The notes beneath the pieces are model-generated. The model worked only from the letters and a program-made list of their open reading frames with translations. It searched no databases and was not told the origin of the DNA. 62,000 nt of DNA, taken from contig JBBHKE010001768.1 in the NCBI GenBank assembly GCA_037447655.1, positions 44,706-106,705 of the forward strand, read 5' to 3'. Position 1 is the stretch's first letter. Each line of letters opens with the position of its first letter. Below are positions 9,801 to 21,423 of the stretch, one piece after another. Origin of the DNA: Zygnema cylindricum (taxonomy: Eukaryota > Streptophyta > Zygnematophyceae > Zygnematales > Zygnemataceae). A program made the translations under genes and the position numbers.

Positions 9801-11340
9801 ACTCATGTTTTGTAACTGTTCCCACTACTACTCATAAAACTGTAGGAAGTCTACGATTTCTCACGTCTTACTCACAAAACTGGAGTAATGTAACCAGGAT
9901 ATTTCTCGTAAAACTGTAAATTTACTCATAAAACACTGAGTAATTTCTATAATGAAATGAGCTTGTAACTTCTCTAACGAAATGAGTAAGTCATAAGAGA
10001 GCTGAGGGAATATCATTGTAGTAAATTTTTGAACAACATGCAGTATAGAGTGCACTTGGTAAGTTTGCTCTATTAAAAGTGAATATTGTTGGTGTTGGAT
10101 TGCCCATCTATTATGGTTTTAGATAAACTTGGTTGCAATTGTAATCGGGAATAAGTCCCACTGTTGCTGTTCATCACTATAGAACAATAAAGTATTAAAG
10201 TATATAGCAGTTATTTGATCGTGCCTTTTTTTACCAAGAAATGCAAATTAGCGCTTATGGGACGATTTAAAGGAATTAACAGAGAGCCGCCACATAGCCC
10301 ACCTAAAACAATATTGTTGATCGTAATTGCACAACTACAAATAATACTTTTACTTTAGCAGCAAAGAATGGTGTACCTTTTGTAGATTGCAATTGTTTTC
10401 TTAACCTTTTTTCCCACTTAACCTTTTTAACTTACTTTTATTGTTTTTTTCAGAGGCACACCTGAAGGTGATGCGGTATTCAGGCGCTCCTTGCGGAAAA
10501 TTGTTCCTGGTTTATCTACCACCGAAGGGGAGAGAGAAGAGGAATCTTGGGAAGATGTTGATGTGGAAAACGTGGGAAAGGGAGCCCAAGCATTACGCTG
10601 GCTAGTTTGGGTACGACTTTATCTCTGTTTTGTTTTTTTCCTTTTTCCGAACAAATTTGTCTCCTTATTGGGTCTGCTTCTTAGTACTTGAGCTTGTGTT
10701 TAGAGTAAACAAGGTATTGCTTTTGACTTTTGTTGAGTGTAACTGTTGGTGATCGTTTGTGACTCTTGTGATCTCTGTTGTTTTCCTGTGAAAATGTTCG
10801 CTGAAAAGTATTCAACGTTGTGTTGTATTTTGTGAGTTGATTAATGTTACTACTCTCAAAAATTGACAGTGATATTGTTATTTTGTGAAATTATGGTATT
10901 GACGCTGTTTTTTGCGTTGTATCCAGAAAACTATCGACTCGAAATCGTTCGAAACTCTTCAAACCAAATGTCCAAAAATAAAGGTTAATCCAAGGCCATC
11001 TTCATTTGTGGTACAAACACCGCGGGAAGCCTTAATAGATATGGAACTGGACGCCCCGTTTGTAGTAGACATAGACCAAGTTACATGGTTGGATCGTAGA
11101 GATTTGAAGCTTAGTAAAGGAAATAGTGAAGTTGTTCCAGGCGATAGTTCCACGCTTTCTTTAGCGGAGAGATTTAAATTGGCGTATCAGTCGAGGGACG
11201 AGAGATTAGCTCCTAAACGTGCTAAGAATTTGAGGCAAAAGTTGCGTAGAGAAGAGAGGGCATGGCTAAAAGACGACGTTGAAGCTCGTAGCCGACTTCT
11301 GGCATCTTCTGTTCTTAAGATGCAAAAGCTAGGGCTGTGA
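6861..11340 (+). CDS. Plant-type LRR (RNI-like) protein, six exons, 404 aa
   Basis: Exons 6861-7107, 8307-8452, 8815-8984, 9419-9499, 10454-10610 and 10927-11340 (TGA) sum to 1215 nt and stay open. Donors include GTTTGT, GTAAGT and GTAAGG; acceptors include TTTTAG, TTGCAG and TTTCAG. The N terminus is Cys/Arg-rich (CKRDSCDTCNCAFC). Exons 2-4 give a leucine-rich-repeat solenoid of the RNI type (WRILDVSDSVVTDDGI, RLEAIDL). Exon 5 ends ALRWLVW, and exon 6 has ..CPKIKVNPRPS.. and a basic tail with LAPKRAKNLRQKLRREERAW. That C-terminal signature matches, from memory, a conserved single-copy plant LRR family (Arabidopsis At4g23840 type); its function is not established. The start is the first in-frame Met; an upstream exon is possible. 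The introns carry an M3 MITE and a direct repeat. Confidence 0.75.
7220..7407. mobile_element. M3 MITE in LRR-gene intron 1
   Basis: 188 bp flanked by TA. Left end CACTGTCCATCGTTATTAAG; right end CTGATAACGATGGGCAGTG. Interior AATTCGGTCGCGACCTTTTT followed by GGGCCGAATAT. Confidence 0.7.
7653..8056. repeat. Direct repeat, about 90 bp, 309 bp apart
   Basis: TGGAGGGCAGTGATTAAA at 7653 recurs at 7962, and the similarity runs about 90 bp (CTCTTTCACAGAAGCTGATCA, GATGATCA, ACTGAGCCCT). Both copies are in intron 1 of the LRR gene. Confidence 0.65.
8501..8562. repeat. AATGGAGTCC-type short tandem repeat
   Basis: About five degenerate 10-11-bp units (AATGGAGTC, AATGGAGTCC, ATTGGAGTAG) in LRR-gene intron 2. 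Confidence 0.7.
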
Positions 11341-12148
11341 TTCTACGAGAATCTTTTGCTATTTGTACAGTGTACCACAATTTTACACATTTTTTCATTT
11401 TTTCAATTTTTCAATTCGTCAATTCTTCTTCATTCTTCTTCAACTCTTCTTCCTCCTCGTCATCGTTCTTCTTACCATTCTTCATCTCATTCGTCATTCT
11501 TTTCATTTTCCACAATTTCTTCATTTCAAGTGTAATTCAGGTGGATCTCCATTTTATTGTTATATTTTGAACAGTTTTGTTCGTGTTTGATAATGACAGC
11601 TGTTGGTAAGGCACCAGGAAGAAGGTAACACACCAGTTTTCCCTCTTTAATGTGTGATTCTATGCCGATGTGTTGGATATTGTCAGAGAGACATAATTGA
11701 AGTGTATTCTTTTTTTAAATTTAACTGCAATATGGCATTTGTATCTGTAACTGTTAGGTCTCGGTATAGGCTGTTTTTGGTCTAGGGTTTTGTTCTACAT
11801 TTAAGAACTACGAATAGTTGCCGTTTTATTTGTTTAAGGTTCAATTTCTGGACCCAATCCATTCGGTCAGCATTTGGTCGCCACGATTCATTGGAAAAAA
11901 AAAATGACACGACAGCTAGACTTGCTTTAGTGTCGTTAAAACATTGTAGCTACATTTACAATATTAGTGTTTACTGTTGTTGCGAAACGATCTAATTTTG
12001 AACTGTAAAACATATTCATATCGCGACGCATCAGGTATCTGTATCGCAAGACTATATTGTGTGCGATTTTCCATTTGTTACCATATCATTATGATGTTTC
12101 GCAGGATACGAATACAGTATGATGTTGGCGAGGTTTCAGTAATAAGTA
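11341..12148. other. LRR gene 3' region, no further gene seen
   Basis: The first 200 bases after the LRR stop codon are pyrimidine-rich (TTCTTCTTCCTCC) and probably 3' UTR. No canonical AATAAA is obvious. The rest is AT-rich without a recognisable feature. Confidence 0.4.
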
Positions 12149-12450
12149 GTGTTGGGTATCGAGGACCTATTGCCGATATTCGATATATATCAAATTTTAG
12201 GTACCCGATAAATGGCCGAAAACGACAATTGAAGGTGCTAAATTGTACTCACATAGCCTATGTGCACCTGACACGTGGACACGTAAAATGTGTCTTAGAC
12301 TTCAAATCAGTCAGATTAGCAAAATCTTGCGAACGTCCATTTGTATTCTGACGCCTATTGTATATTCTAGCGGTCATATATCGGCTATTTTTATCAATAT
12401 GACAATCTATAAAATATCGCATATCAAAGACAAAATTAATGCCACGTAGT
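12149..12450 (+). mobile_element. Second copy of the GTATCGATATATCG repeat family
   Basis: AGTGTTGGGTATCGAGG..TTGCCGATATTCGATATATA matches the minus strand of 187-416. The copy decays after about 70 bases, though ATATCGGC and AAAATATCGCATATC segments to about 12430 may belong to its other arm. Confidence 0.4.
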
Positions 12451-12544
12451 GCGTATCGTAAAACAATTCCCTTATAGAGTAATAGGGCTTCTCGGTGGCG
12501 CTTAACTTTTAGGGTCTGAATGTAGAAATTAAAGGTTCTTTTAC

Positions 12545-12828
12545 TATTTTCTAGGTTTTGTAAAAGATAAAATGCAGAAAAGAAGCAGAGGTAGTCTGCC
12601 TCTAACTCCTCTCTTCAGCTCCCACACTAGTCGTAGTCACTAAAAGTTGGATAGGGAGCTAGAGCCATGGCTGCCTATGTTATCCAGAGGGAGACAAACA
12701 GTAGATTGGTAGATTTTCCAAAATAGTACTTAGGATACAAGGTTTGAACCTAGTACCTGCCGCCCGTCAAAGTCGCCGGTTGCCGGTAGCTTTATCCAAT
12801 TACTCTAAAACCAAGGTTATGCGATACA
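12545..12828 (-). mobile_element. tRNA-headed SINE (copy 1)
   Basis: On the minus strand a tRNA-like head begins near 12828 with an A-box-like TAATTGGATAAAGC and a B-box-like GGTTCAAACC. The body contains GGCAGCCATGGC and the tail GTTAGAGGCAGACTACCTC. The same order of boxes and motifs occurs at 17040-17215, so it is a family transcribed by RNA polymerase III. It resembles plant Au-type SINEs; that assignment is from memory. Confidence 0.6.
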
Positions 12829-13010
12829 GGGTTTGATAGCTATATAAATGTTTACACTTAGACTGTTTCATTTAACAGTATATTAGGAAATAGAAACAGT
12901 TTGTATTGTACGGAATACGGAACATCTCGAAACGGATACCGCGCATTTTGTTTCGACAGCGAAACACATATCGCGCAAGTATTTATGACGGCTACGATTG
13001 AAAACCGGTT

Positions 13011-13575
13011 TTGATCGGACGACCGCCAAGAATGCCGAGATCGCGGAAAAGGATTTTCAGCGGTTTGCTGTCAATGCCACATCGATTGACACGTGGCACA
13101 ACCACATTGGATTACAACATCTCCGAGGATTACAGGAACGAATCCAAATATGACATGTGTCGACTTGTTGGCCATATCGTACAATGGTTGTACAAAAAGT
13201 ACACCGACACCTGTACCTTTCTATACGACACAATATTTTAATTGTTGCTGTACTTCAGTAGATAAAGTTTTAGAGAGAGATAGGACTTAGAAAAATTTGG
13301 TAGATACGACCCTCTCTCCCAGAGAGCTTCTGTACAAAAGGTCAACTTTGACCCTCCATAACTTATTGCTCAAGGGAGAAAACTCAGAGATTTTTTTTGC
13401 CATCGACTCAGGGAAGTCTTGCCTTCACAGGGGTGAAGGTGGTCAAACATTTTGTCTGCCAGGGTGGCAATTATTATTGCTGAAACACAAAGGGGCCATG
13501 GTTATCCTAGAGGCTTCGTGTGAGCTGCCTACTTTGAGGACCTATGGAGGTCTCAGAGTTGAAGGTTATGGGCCC
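13011..13575 (+). repeat. Copia A 5' LTR (approximate)
   Basis: Matches 17340-17905 in the same orientation over about 560 bp with heavy divergence. Shared blocks: TGATCGGACG, CCACGTGGCAC-like, GTACAATGG, AGAGAGCTT, TTTGACCNNCCATAACTTA, CACAGGGGTGA and GTGCCTGGGCGG-like. The exact ends are not clear; no TG/CA termini or target duplication could be fixed. The gag frame starts just after it. Confidence 0.6.
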
Positions 13576-13587
13576 ACCCTCTAGGGT

Positions 13588-16500
13588 GCCCATCTTCAAT
13601 GGAATTGGCTTCATATACTGGGAAAGTATGATGACATAGCTATATGTGGGAAACGGTTTTGGGGAATAGTGAGTGGACGGGTGAGGCGTCTATCCAATCT
13701 TGAGATCCCTGCAGGGTTTACGGGAAGCAGATTTACCAAAGATGCCGATCCATCTCCAACAGAGGAGACAAAGGAAGGGGAGGTGATGGACAATGGAAAG
13801 GAGAAGGAGACGGTAACACCAATAGCTACCGGTTCAACATTTATGTCACTTATTCCAAGGAACAAGGAGAATGATATCGATGCCTGGGACTACAACAATA
13901 TGGCAGCAAAGCACTTCATCCTCCGCCATCTTACTCAAGGGCTTGCATCTCCTCATTTGCAGGTAGAGAGGGCATCCGATCTTTGGGTGGCTCCCATAGA
14001 GATGTACCGAAGTGGTACGATTCAGCAATAGCAGTTGGTTGATCAGAAAATAGACGCATATGTATACAAGGGAGGGAAGATGTTGGATTTCTTTAATGAG
14101 CTCGCAACACCTTTTATGGAGCTAGAGAGTGCTGGACATGTTGAAACTGAAAAGATGAAGGTTAACTGCTTGCTCATAAAGTTACTTAGGTTAACTGCTT
14201 GCTCATAAAGTTACCATAAGTTACCTGATGAGTTCGAGAACATAGTCAACCGTGTGCAGGACTTGCCGGACTGAAGGTGGATATGGAATTCAATGGTAGG
14301 GATGATTCTCGTTCGGGAGAATACGATTGAGATCTGACGGGGAGGAAAGAGTGGGTAAGCCTTGGCATTGGAGGAACAATGATTCCATGAAACCGGTCGG
14401 AAATTATGGAAGGGGGGGCAGAAAAATCAGACCAAAGAGTTCGGACCAAGGACTCCCAAGGGTTTGTACCACTTTTGTAAGAAACCAGTGCACTATATGG
14501 CGAAGTGCACTAAGTTAACCGAGCTGCGATTAAAGGAGGGAAAGACTGGTGGAACCCCAAAAGGAAAGAAAAGGGCCCTTGTGACACAGGTACATGAGGC
14601 AGAATCCGAGGACGAGGACGATGAACTCCTATTGGATGAGGAGTTAGAAGCGAAAGACGAGGTCGAAATTCCACGAAAGCATAAATGAGCTTTCGGTGGA
14701 TTGAAAGGTAAAGCACATTGGATTGTATATATAGGTGCCTCCATGCACATGTTTAAGGATAAACACCTGTTCACTAAGATAAGAACGATTTCCACCGTAG
14801 AGATAGAGTATGGGGATGGGAGGATAGTCACTATTAATCTTGTAGGATTGGTAGATCTGAAAGTGTTAGTAGAAGGAAAGACATTGATAGTTACATTCTC
14901 CGATGTATTGTTTATTCCGTAGTTGAACAAAAACCTCATCTCTACGTCTGTATTAGATGATAAGGGTTTTGGTACTAGCACTAGGAAAGGAGTCTTTACT
15001 GCTAGTTATTATGGGGAAGTTCATTTCACTGCTGAAAAAGGTAGCCAAGGGATATTTAGGTTGATTTTAAGCAATGAAAAGAAAATGCAATGCAAATTTT
15101 ACACCCGGTATTCCAGGGTGTATTTTTTGAAAAATAAGTCAAAGGCTCGAGAATGTTTTAGACAATATAAAGCATGGAGTGAAATACTCTATGAAACCTT
15201 TATCAAGAGAGTAAAGAGTGACAATGGTGGAGAGTATACCTCTAACCAGTTTGAGGATTTTTTGAGAGAAGATGGAGTGCATTACCAAAAGACAGTTCCT
15301 GAAAATGCTTAGCATAATGGTGTAGCTGAAAGATTAAATAGAACACTTAGTGATAGTGCTAGGAGTATGTTGTCACATAAAAAGATAGGAAAGAAGTTTT
15401 GGGCCGAAGCAATGAACCGTGCAAATTATCTCAAGAATAGTGTTCTTACTGCGGCAGTAAAAGGCCAAACACCCTATGAGAGATGGACAGGCCGAAAACC
15501 AGATATTTCACACTTAAAGGTTTTCGGTAGTCAAGTGTTCAGTTTAGACACAGATCGGTCAAATTAGAAGTTAGATCCAAAAGGAAAACCAAGATATCTA
15601 CTAGGATATGATGAAGATGTAAAAGGATATAGATTCTATGATCTCAAGAGAGAAGATATAATCCTAGTGAAGCAACTAGTGGTTATGGATGAAGGGAATC
15701 CCTTTAAGCATATAAAGACAGTCATAATCAAATTTGTGTCAGAAAATTCTGATGACTTTGAGCTTCCTAACTTTCCAGGATTTCAAGAAGATGATGATCT
15801 TGCAGGTACAGATCAGATCAAAAAGGACCCAAATGTGGGATCCCTGGTATCAACTCCAACCCAAGCGGAAGACGTGGTGGAAATTGACCCGGAAGCAAGG
15901 GATAGGGGAGAATTAGAAAATGTTCGAAAGAATCCAAGGGAGCCATCTATCCCAACAACTGAGTTTGAGGGAGGAAGAAGAAGCAACAAAAGACTGCAAG
16001 AGAGACAAGTTAACAATAAGGTAACGAAACTGTCTCACCCCGATGAACCTCAAACTTATAATGAGGCAATGACTTGTCCTGAGAGAAACTGGTGGAAGAC
16101 AGCCATTAATGAGGAGATGGTCTCAATTATGGCGGTCGATACATGGGAATTGGTGGATTGCCCTCCTAACAAGAAGCAAATTGGGTGTAAGTGGGTATTT
16201 AAGTTGAAACTCAACCGAGATAACACCATTGAGCGCTATAAGGCTCGGTTAGTGGCGAAAGGATTTACCCTGAAAGAGGGAATTGACTACGAGAAGACAT
16301 TTGCCACGATCGTCAGGTTTCCCTCCATCTGGATACTTCTCAAGATGGCGGCAGCAGAAGACATGGAAGAACATCAGATGGACATCAAGACGGCCTCCCT
16401 ACGTCGAGAGTTAGAAGAGGAGATTTTTTTGCGATAGCCCGAAGGATTTGTGGAGCAAGGGGAAGAGAGCAAGGTATGTTGATTGATCAAATCTTTGTAT

Positions 16501-17010
16501 GGGCTCAAACAGGTGCCCCGACAATGAAATAAGAAGCGCGATGAGTTTCTTACAGGTTTGGGATATATTCCGATCAGTTGAGATCACTCGGTTTACTTGT
16601 TTGAAGATGAGGAAGGAATTATTTTTATTGCAATTTATGTTGATGATTTGCTTGTTTTAAACAAATGTACAGGTAAAATTAATATGATAAAAAATGATCT
16701 AAAAGGAAGATTTGAGGTGAAGGATATGGAAGAAGCAAGGTATATTTTGGGAATTCAGGTCAAGAGATACATAGATAGAAAGATAATAAAATTAACTCAG
16801 AAGGAAGCCATTGGAAACATGTTAGAGAGATTCCAGATGGACAAGGCTAATAGTTATACCACTCCATTGGAACTAAACAAGGGAAGTGAGGGGAGTGTGG
16901 ACGAGGGAGTTATAATCTTGGATGATGAGTTAGGCCTTGAACAGAAAAGAATTATGCAGACAATTCGTTATAGGCAAGTAGTGGGCAGTGTTGAAAAGAG
17001 GTAATTAATA
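13588..17010 (+). pseudogene. Copia A gag-pol remnant
   Basis: A decayed Ty1/copia polyprotein in order: gag (FNGIGFIYWESMM near 13590, 13669-14250), a degenerate zinc knuckle (14470-14510, first Cys lost), protease with the DSGAS active site changed to YIGAS (14720-14910), integrase (KSDNGGEYTS near 15210, then HNGVAERLNR, 15667 onward linker), RT (GCKWVFKLKLN at 16190, IAIYVDDLLVL at 16630) and start of RNase H. It is broken by stops near 14030, 14690, 14920, 15310, 15565 and 16437, by frameshifts, and by a 32-bp duplication at 14160-14210. RNase H is lost where a SINE lies. It cannot encode a working element. Confidence 0.85.
14158..14225. repeat. 32-bp tandem duplication in Copia A gag
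   Basis: GGTTAACTGCTTGCTCATAAAGTTAC is present twice head to tail, adding another disruption to the old gag frame. Confidence 0.8.
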
Positions 17011-17039
17011 GTTCACTTCTATAGTTAAGTTAGAATGTA

Positions 17040-17215
17040 AAGAGAGAGAAAGAGAGAACCAAAGGCACGCCATGGCTGCCGCGTCATTTAGGAGGGAGAA
17101 TGAAATATAAGGTATTTTACTATTTGAGGCAAAATACTACCTCTAACCGGATTTGAACCAGGCTTTACGGATTGCTACTTAGACCTTAGCCTTATCCATT
17201 AAGGCACCAACGAAA
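17040..17215 (-). mobile_element. tRNA-headed SINE (copy 2) inside Copia A
   Basis: The minus strand begins GGTGCCTTAATGGATAAGGC, a tRNA-Arg-like 5' half with A box, followed by GGTTCAAATCC (B box), a body with GGCAGCCATGGC and a CT/GA-rich tail. The 5' and 3' arms of the head do not pair into an acceptor stem, so it is not a functional tRNA. It interrupts the RNase H end of Copia A. Confidence 0.6.
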
Positions 17216-17339
17216 CGATATATGTATTATGTTTTACGCATATTTATCTATTTGTTAAACGGGCTAATTTGTAGTAGACTAACGAAAACAAGCATTAATC
17301 AATTCATGCATGGAAGCGAATCGAAGCCGCATAAATACA

Positions 17340-17905
17340 AATGATCGGACGGCCACAATTGCAGCCGCCACCCGCAATAAACTCTCTGCGGCCTTTGGGG
17401 ATAGCGTCACGCGACGCCACGTGGCACCATACTATTGGATACCGAAGAAGATGGGAGGAGGAACCATGGCTCCCGTGTTGAAAGGCGTCACTTTGAAAGC
17501 CATGTCGTACAATGGCCGTACAATAAGTACATCGCCTAATGTACCTTCTTGTACTATATAGTGTTTCTATTGGACTAGGGTTTAGTAGTAGGCAGTCGTA
17601 AGTAGGCAGACCAAGACTTAGTGAAATTTAGGTACCTCTCTCTCTAAGAGAGCTTGTAACTATAAAGGTCATCTTTGACCAGCCATAACTTACTGCTCAG
17701 GTGGGCAAATTCGGTGATTCTTTTTGCATTTGACTCAAGGGAGTCTTATCCTGACAGGGGTGAGAGTGTTCAGAATATTTGTGTGCCTGGGCGGCGCTTA
17801 TTTAGCGGGAAAGTAGAAGGGGCAAATATTACCCTAGAGGCTTTACATATGCTGCTCATTCTGTGGGTCAATGGAGACCACAGAATTTCAAGTATTATAA
17901 TTATG
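17340..17905 (+). repeat. Copia A 3' LTR (approximate)
   Basis: Partner of the repeat at 13011-13575. The many substitutions and indels between the two show an old insertion. No clear polypurine tract remains in front of it. Confidence 0.6.
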
Positions 17906-18616
17906 CCATTCATAAATCGCCGCATGGCAGAAACAAACAAGAAAACACAAAACAAAACAAAAAAACAAAACAAAAACAAAAACACATGAAAAATGTTGTT
18001 AGGCTGTATTGCGGCTCAATGTGTTTTTGTCATAAGCTCATAAAATCTGGACGAATCATATTACTACACAGACAACCACGGAAGTTACTCAAAATATTCA
18101 AATCCAATTTCAGCAGATCAATTAATTTAGATTTCTGAGACTTACCCAATCATTGAGCTTCTACAGGTCTATTTTTGTTGTTTTTTTCATTTCATCCGTT
18201 TTTTCTAAAAAAAAAGCGTTTTATGAGCTTGAAATGGTACCCTTGTTGTACCATTTTCGTGTCATATTTTGCTCTTTTGTGAAAACCCCTTTAAAAATCC
18301 TAATGGCTTCACTGCCTGAAACCGCAGACAAAAAAAATATGAAATACTCAGGAATTATAAAACTATGTATAAAACAAAAAAAATCTAGCCATGCGCAATG
18401 TTTTTAACTTTTTCTAGCCTTCGACTCCAAATCTCAGGTGAATCATATTTCATTTTCCCACAAGCAGAATACTTTTCCAAAATTCTCACTGACAATTTCA
18501 ATGTACGTTTTTGTTTTTCTCCCTACTCGTAAAATTGACACGTAACAAAATAACAGGTCCACTTGATATTCTTCCACGGTTCTGAAAACCAATCATTGGG
18601 CTCGAATATGTCAGTA
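17906..18616. other. AT-rich intergenic, no gene seen
   Basis: Starts with (AAAACA)n around 17940-17985 and continues as AT-rich sequence with only short random frames. Confidence 0.5.
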
Positions 18617-19602
18617 CATCGTGTATCACTATTTGTGTCTTTTAAAACTTGTTTTATCTGTACACACATGTCGGATTGTGGATGTGACCGTTGCGATTGA
18701 AAGTTAGGATTCTTAGGGTATGTCCCTATGTACTTGTAACTTAGGGAACTTACTTTGTATTTTAGCGCGGTTTTGCCGGACCCGGTTTTCAAGTGTTCCT
18801 TTGTTTGTAAGGGCAAAATCGTAACTTACGCTTGTGACGATTGTATACGTCGACAATACCTATGTCGGTTTTCAACGTCTACAATCTATGGTCGCACGTT
18901 ATTTTTTGGAACTGCTTTGTGACGTCGCATGTCTTACCGTGACATTGTAGACGTATCGCATTCCAGCCTGTGCTGTTTCACGGTTGAAGACGAGGCCCCT
19001 TGCCTTTGCGTCTCCTATCCGGTCGATGTGAAATGGCATCGAAATTTGAAGACCCTTGCAAAAAAGAAATTTGTACTTGACAAAAACGTACAAAACCAAA
19101 CAAATTGTGTACTTTTAGTCGTCGTATTGGAACGCAAACGCACAAAACATAGCGAATTCTGTAATTTTCTTTGTCCTTAGAAATTGTATGAAATTTTTCG
19201 AAAATCACGGCACGTGCGAATATATGTTCTTATTTCTTTATAGAAAATCCCTAGTTTTAAAACACATCGCGCATGTGTTTTAAAGATAAGGTTGAAGATG
19301 ACGTTTTTTGTCATCAAAGAGGGTAGAAAAACACAAGACGACAAATTTTTGTACATCTTAAGTTCGAGGATGACAGAAATTGTACTCTACAAATTTGCGA
19401 TTTCTTCGTAAAGTTGGATCTTAGGCATTACGGCGCTAAGTTTTACATAAAAACGACAGAAAAAATCCCTTACTTATGCACATGGGAACATACCCTTAGC
19501 CTTCGATTAGCGGTCTCATATTTGAAAATCGGACAAGTGTGTACGGAGAAAAGACGTATTACGCGGGAAAAAAATTATTCACTCTAATAGCGATACACGG
19601 TG
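18617..19602. mobile_element. M1 MITE split by a nested element
   Basis: Left half 18617-18715 (CATCGTGTATCAC.. to ..GAAAGTTAGGATTCTTA) and right half 19496-19602 (GCCTTCGATTAGCGGTCTC.. to ..GATACACGGTG) align with the single M1 copy at 5984-6199. TA flanks both outer ends. The host MITE was therefore inserted first and split later at its core. Confidence 0.75.
18716..19495. mobile_element. 780-bp Harbinger/Tourist-like non-autonomous element
   Basis: Terminal inverted repeats GGGTATGTCCCTATGT (left) and, reverse-complemented, GGGTATGTTCCCATGT (right), flanked by TTA on both sides (18713-18715 and 19496-19498). Removing element plus one TTA restores the M1 core exactly. TIRs starting GGG with a 3-bp TTA/TWA duplication are the hallmark of PIF/Harbinger (plant Tourist) elements. 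No transposase frame is seen. Confidence 0.75.
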
Positions 19603-19604
19603 TA

Positions 19605-20690
19605 CTGTACTATACACCGTGTGTTGTTGTTCATAGCCCTTTTCAGCCAGGAATGTACCATCGGAAGCACCACAGACTACCCAAAAAAGCCTCCTTTGAT
19701 TCCACTCCAAATTCTACAGAATAACCAAACCAAGCTGAAACTAATCAACAAAATATTTCCTAGGCCACTAAGTATTCCCACCAAATTTCATATAATAATA
19801 CCAAACCGAATAATCACAACACTCAGTCAAAGTTGCAGAAAAACAGCCTGCCAGAACTTTGATAAATCTGACCAACTTAACAATAAAGCCCCAAGCAAAC
19901 CAGAAAGACAATAGGTCTGAAAAATTGCCACAATATTTCCAATACAAGTAGGAATACACATGCAAAATTTCAGATAATTATGCCAATAGGTCTGAGAGAA
20001 ATTCTCAGATGAAATTCCCAAAAAGGAGCAGAAATAGTTTCTGTCCAAAAAGTTCCAAGTCTGAAAATGACTAAGTCCTACAAATATACACTACAGCTTC
20101 CTACTAACTGTACGGAGTCATACCAGCCGTTCGTAATCAATCAACTACCTCTATTAATGTGAGTTTATCTGAGATCTACATAAATAATTAATACACAGGA
20201 CAAAACATTGTTAAATATTTACAAGTCTTACGAATTCCGTCAGACGAATCTGGACCGTCCAAAAAAAATATCATGTGATGACGCGATTTCGCGTCCCTCA
20301 TCAAAATGACCCAACTGACGACGCCGACTTCCGTAGCTCCGGCGGCGTCCGATTCATCAAATGTCGCCCGTCGCATTTCGTTTCGTACGTGCGACATACA
20401 TTTCCAACCGAGTCGATTATCTTACGTCGGATCGCTTCGCGATCCGCCGTCCATTTCCCTTTAAGCAAACCGTACTTTCGTCTATGTGTCTTCGCGTCAC
20501 TTGAAGTCCAGTTCCGTACGTGCCAATAAACTTAGTACCTAGTACGCAAGCTGCTATGGTTGCGATGTGACCAGCGCAGCATGGCAACATAATATCTTTA
20601 TCACACACGGTGCTATTGCTGCGGTGTAACCAGCGCAGTATAGCAGCATAGCAATGTGATATAAAGAGGACTAAAGGTTTCCAAAAACCA
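19605..20690. other. Intergenic with a GC-richer patch
   Basis: No supported gene. 20275-20530 is GC-richer than its surroundings with short frames on both strands that I do not recognise. 20545-20655 holds an imperfect 39-bp duplication (GCTATGGTTGCGATGTGACC.. and GCTATTGCTGCGGTGTAACC..). Confidence 0.4.
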
Positions 20691-20691
20691 A

Positions 20692-20902
20692 CATGTGTCG
20701 CTATTAGTGTTAATTATTATTTCGCCGTTGAAATACATATTTTCTCCGCACTTGTCGGATTATAAATCTGAATGTTGCAATTGAAATCTAACATTCTCAC
20801 TTTCCAATTGGCGGTCTTCGTGTGTAAATAGGACAAGTCTGCTCAGAGAAAACATTTTTTAAAAAGAAAAAAAAACGTTAACAGTAACAACGATACACGG
20901 TG
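20692..20902. mobile_element. M1 MITE
   Basis: Starts near GTCGCTATTAGTGTTAATT and ends AACGATACACGGTG before TA. Keeps TTTTCTCCGCAC..TTGTCGGATTATAAATCTGA and CCAATTGGCGGTCTTC of the family core. Confidence 0.65.
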
Positions 20903-20919
20903 TACCGTGCTGTACTGTA

Positions 20920-21421
20920 CACCGCAAATTGTAATTAGAGTAATGAAAAAAATTAGAGAAAAAAAAGAGAAAACAATAATTAGAGTTATGAACTCTAATT
21001 TTTGTGATAAAACTTTTTCAAAACGGAATTTTACTCCAATTTCTTTAAGTACTCTAATTTGGCGTGCTAACATTTCTACTGTAAATAAGGTATTCGTACA
21101 GAATCTGACAAAACGTACAGTTTATCGTCACTATGACGTTTGCACTACGCAGTTTGTTAAAACACAGTTACATGATAACGGCCTGTATGAAATCATTATT
21201 TGTATTTTTTTACTTATAAAAGTACACTTTTGCACGGTCGTACGTCGTCCGTGCTCCACACTATTTAAAACGAACCTATATTATAATATTTTTAGGCTAA
21301 TTAAACCTTACCTTAAATAGTATAATGAAAAATTTATAATCATTTACTCTATTTAAGGTGATAGAGTCGAAATTTTGGGCCACCGAATTAGCATTATTTA
21401 CTTCAATTATGATTCGCGGTG
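20920..21421. mobile_element. M2 MITE (502 bp)
   Basis: CACCGCAAATTGTAATTAGAG at the left, AATTATGATTCGCGGTG at the right, TA on both sides. Contains the M2 landmark TCCACACTATTTAAAACGAA. No credible protein. Confidence 0.7.
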
Positions 21422-21423
21422 TA

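Noticed and set aside
14493-14981. 162-codon minus ORF within Copia A
   Set aside because: Antisense shadow of gag/protease sequence; no motif.
17130-17215. Functional tRNA-Arg on the minus strand
   Set aside because: A and B boxes are present, but acceptor and T-arm pairing fails and a SINE body follows.
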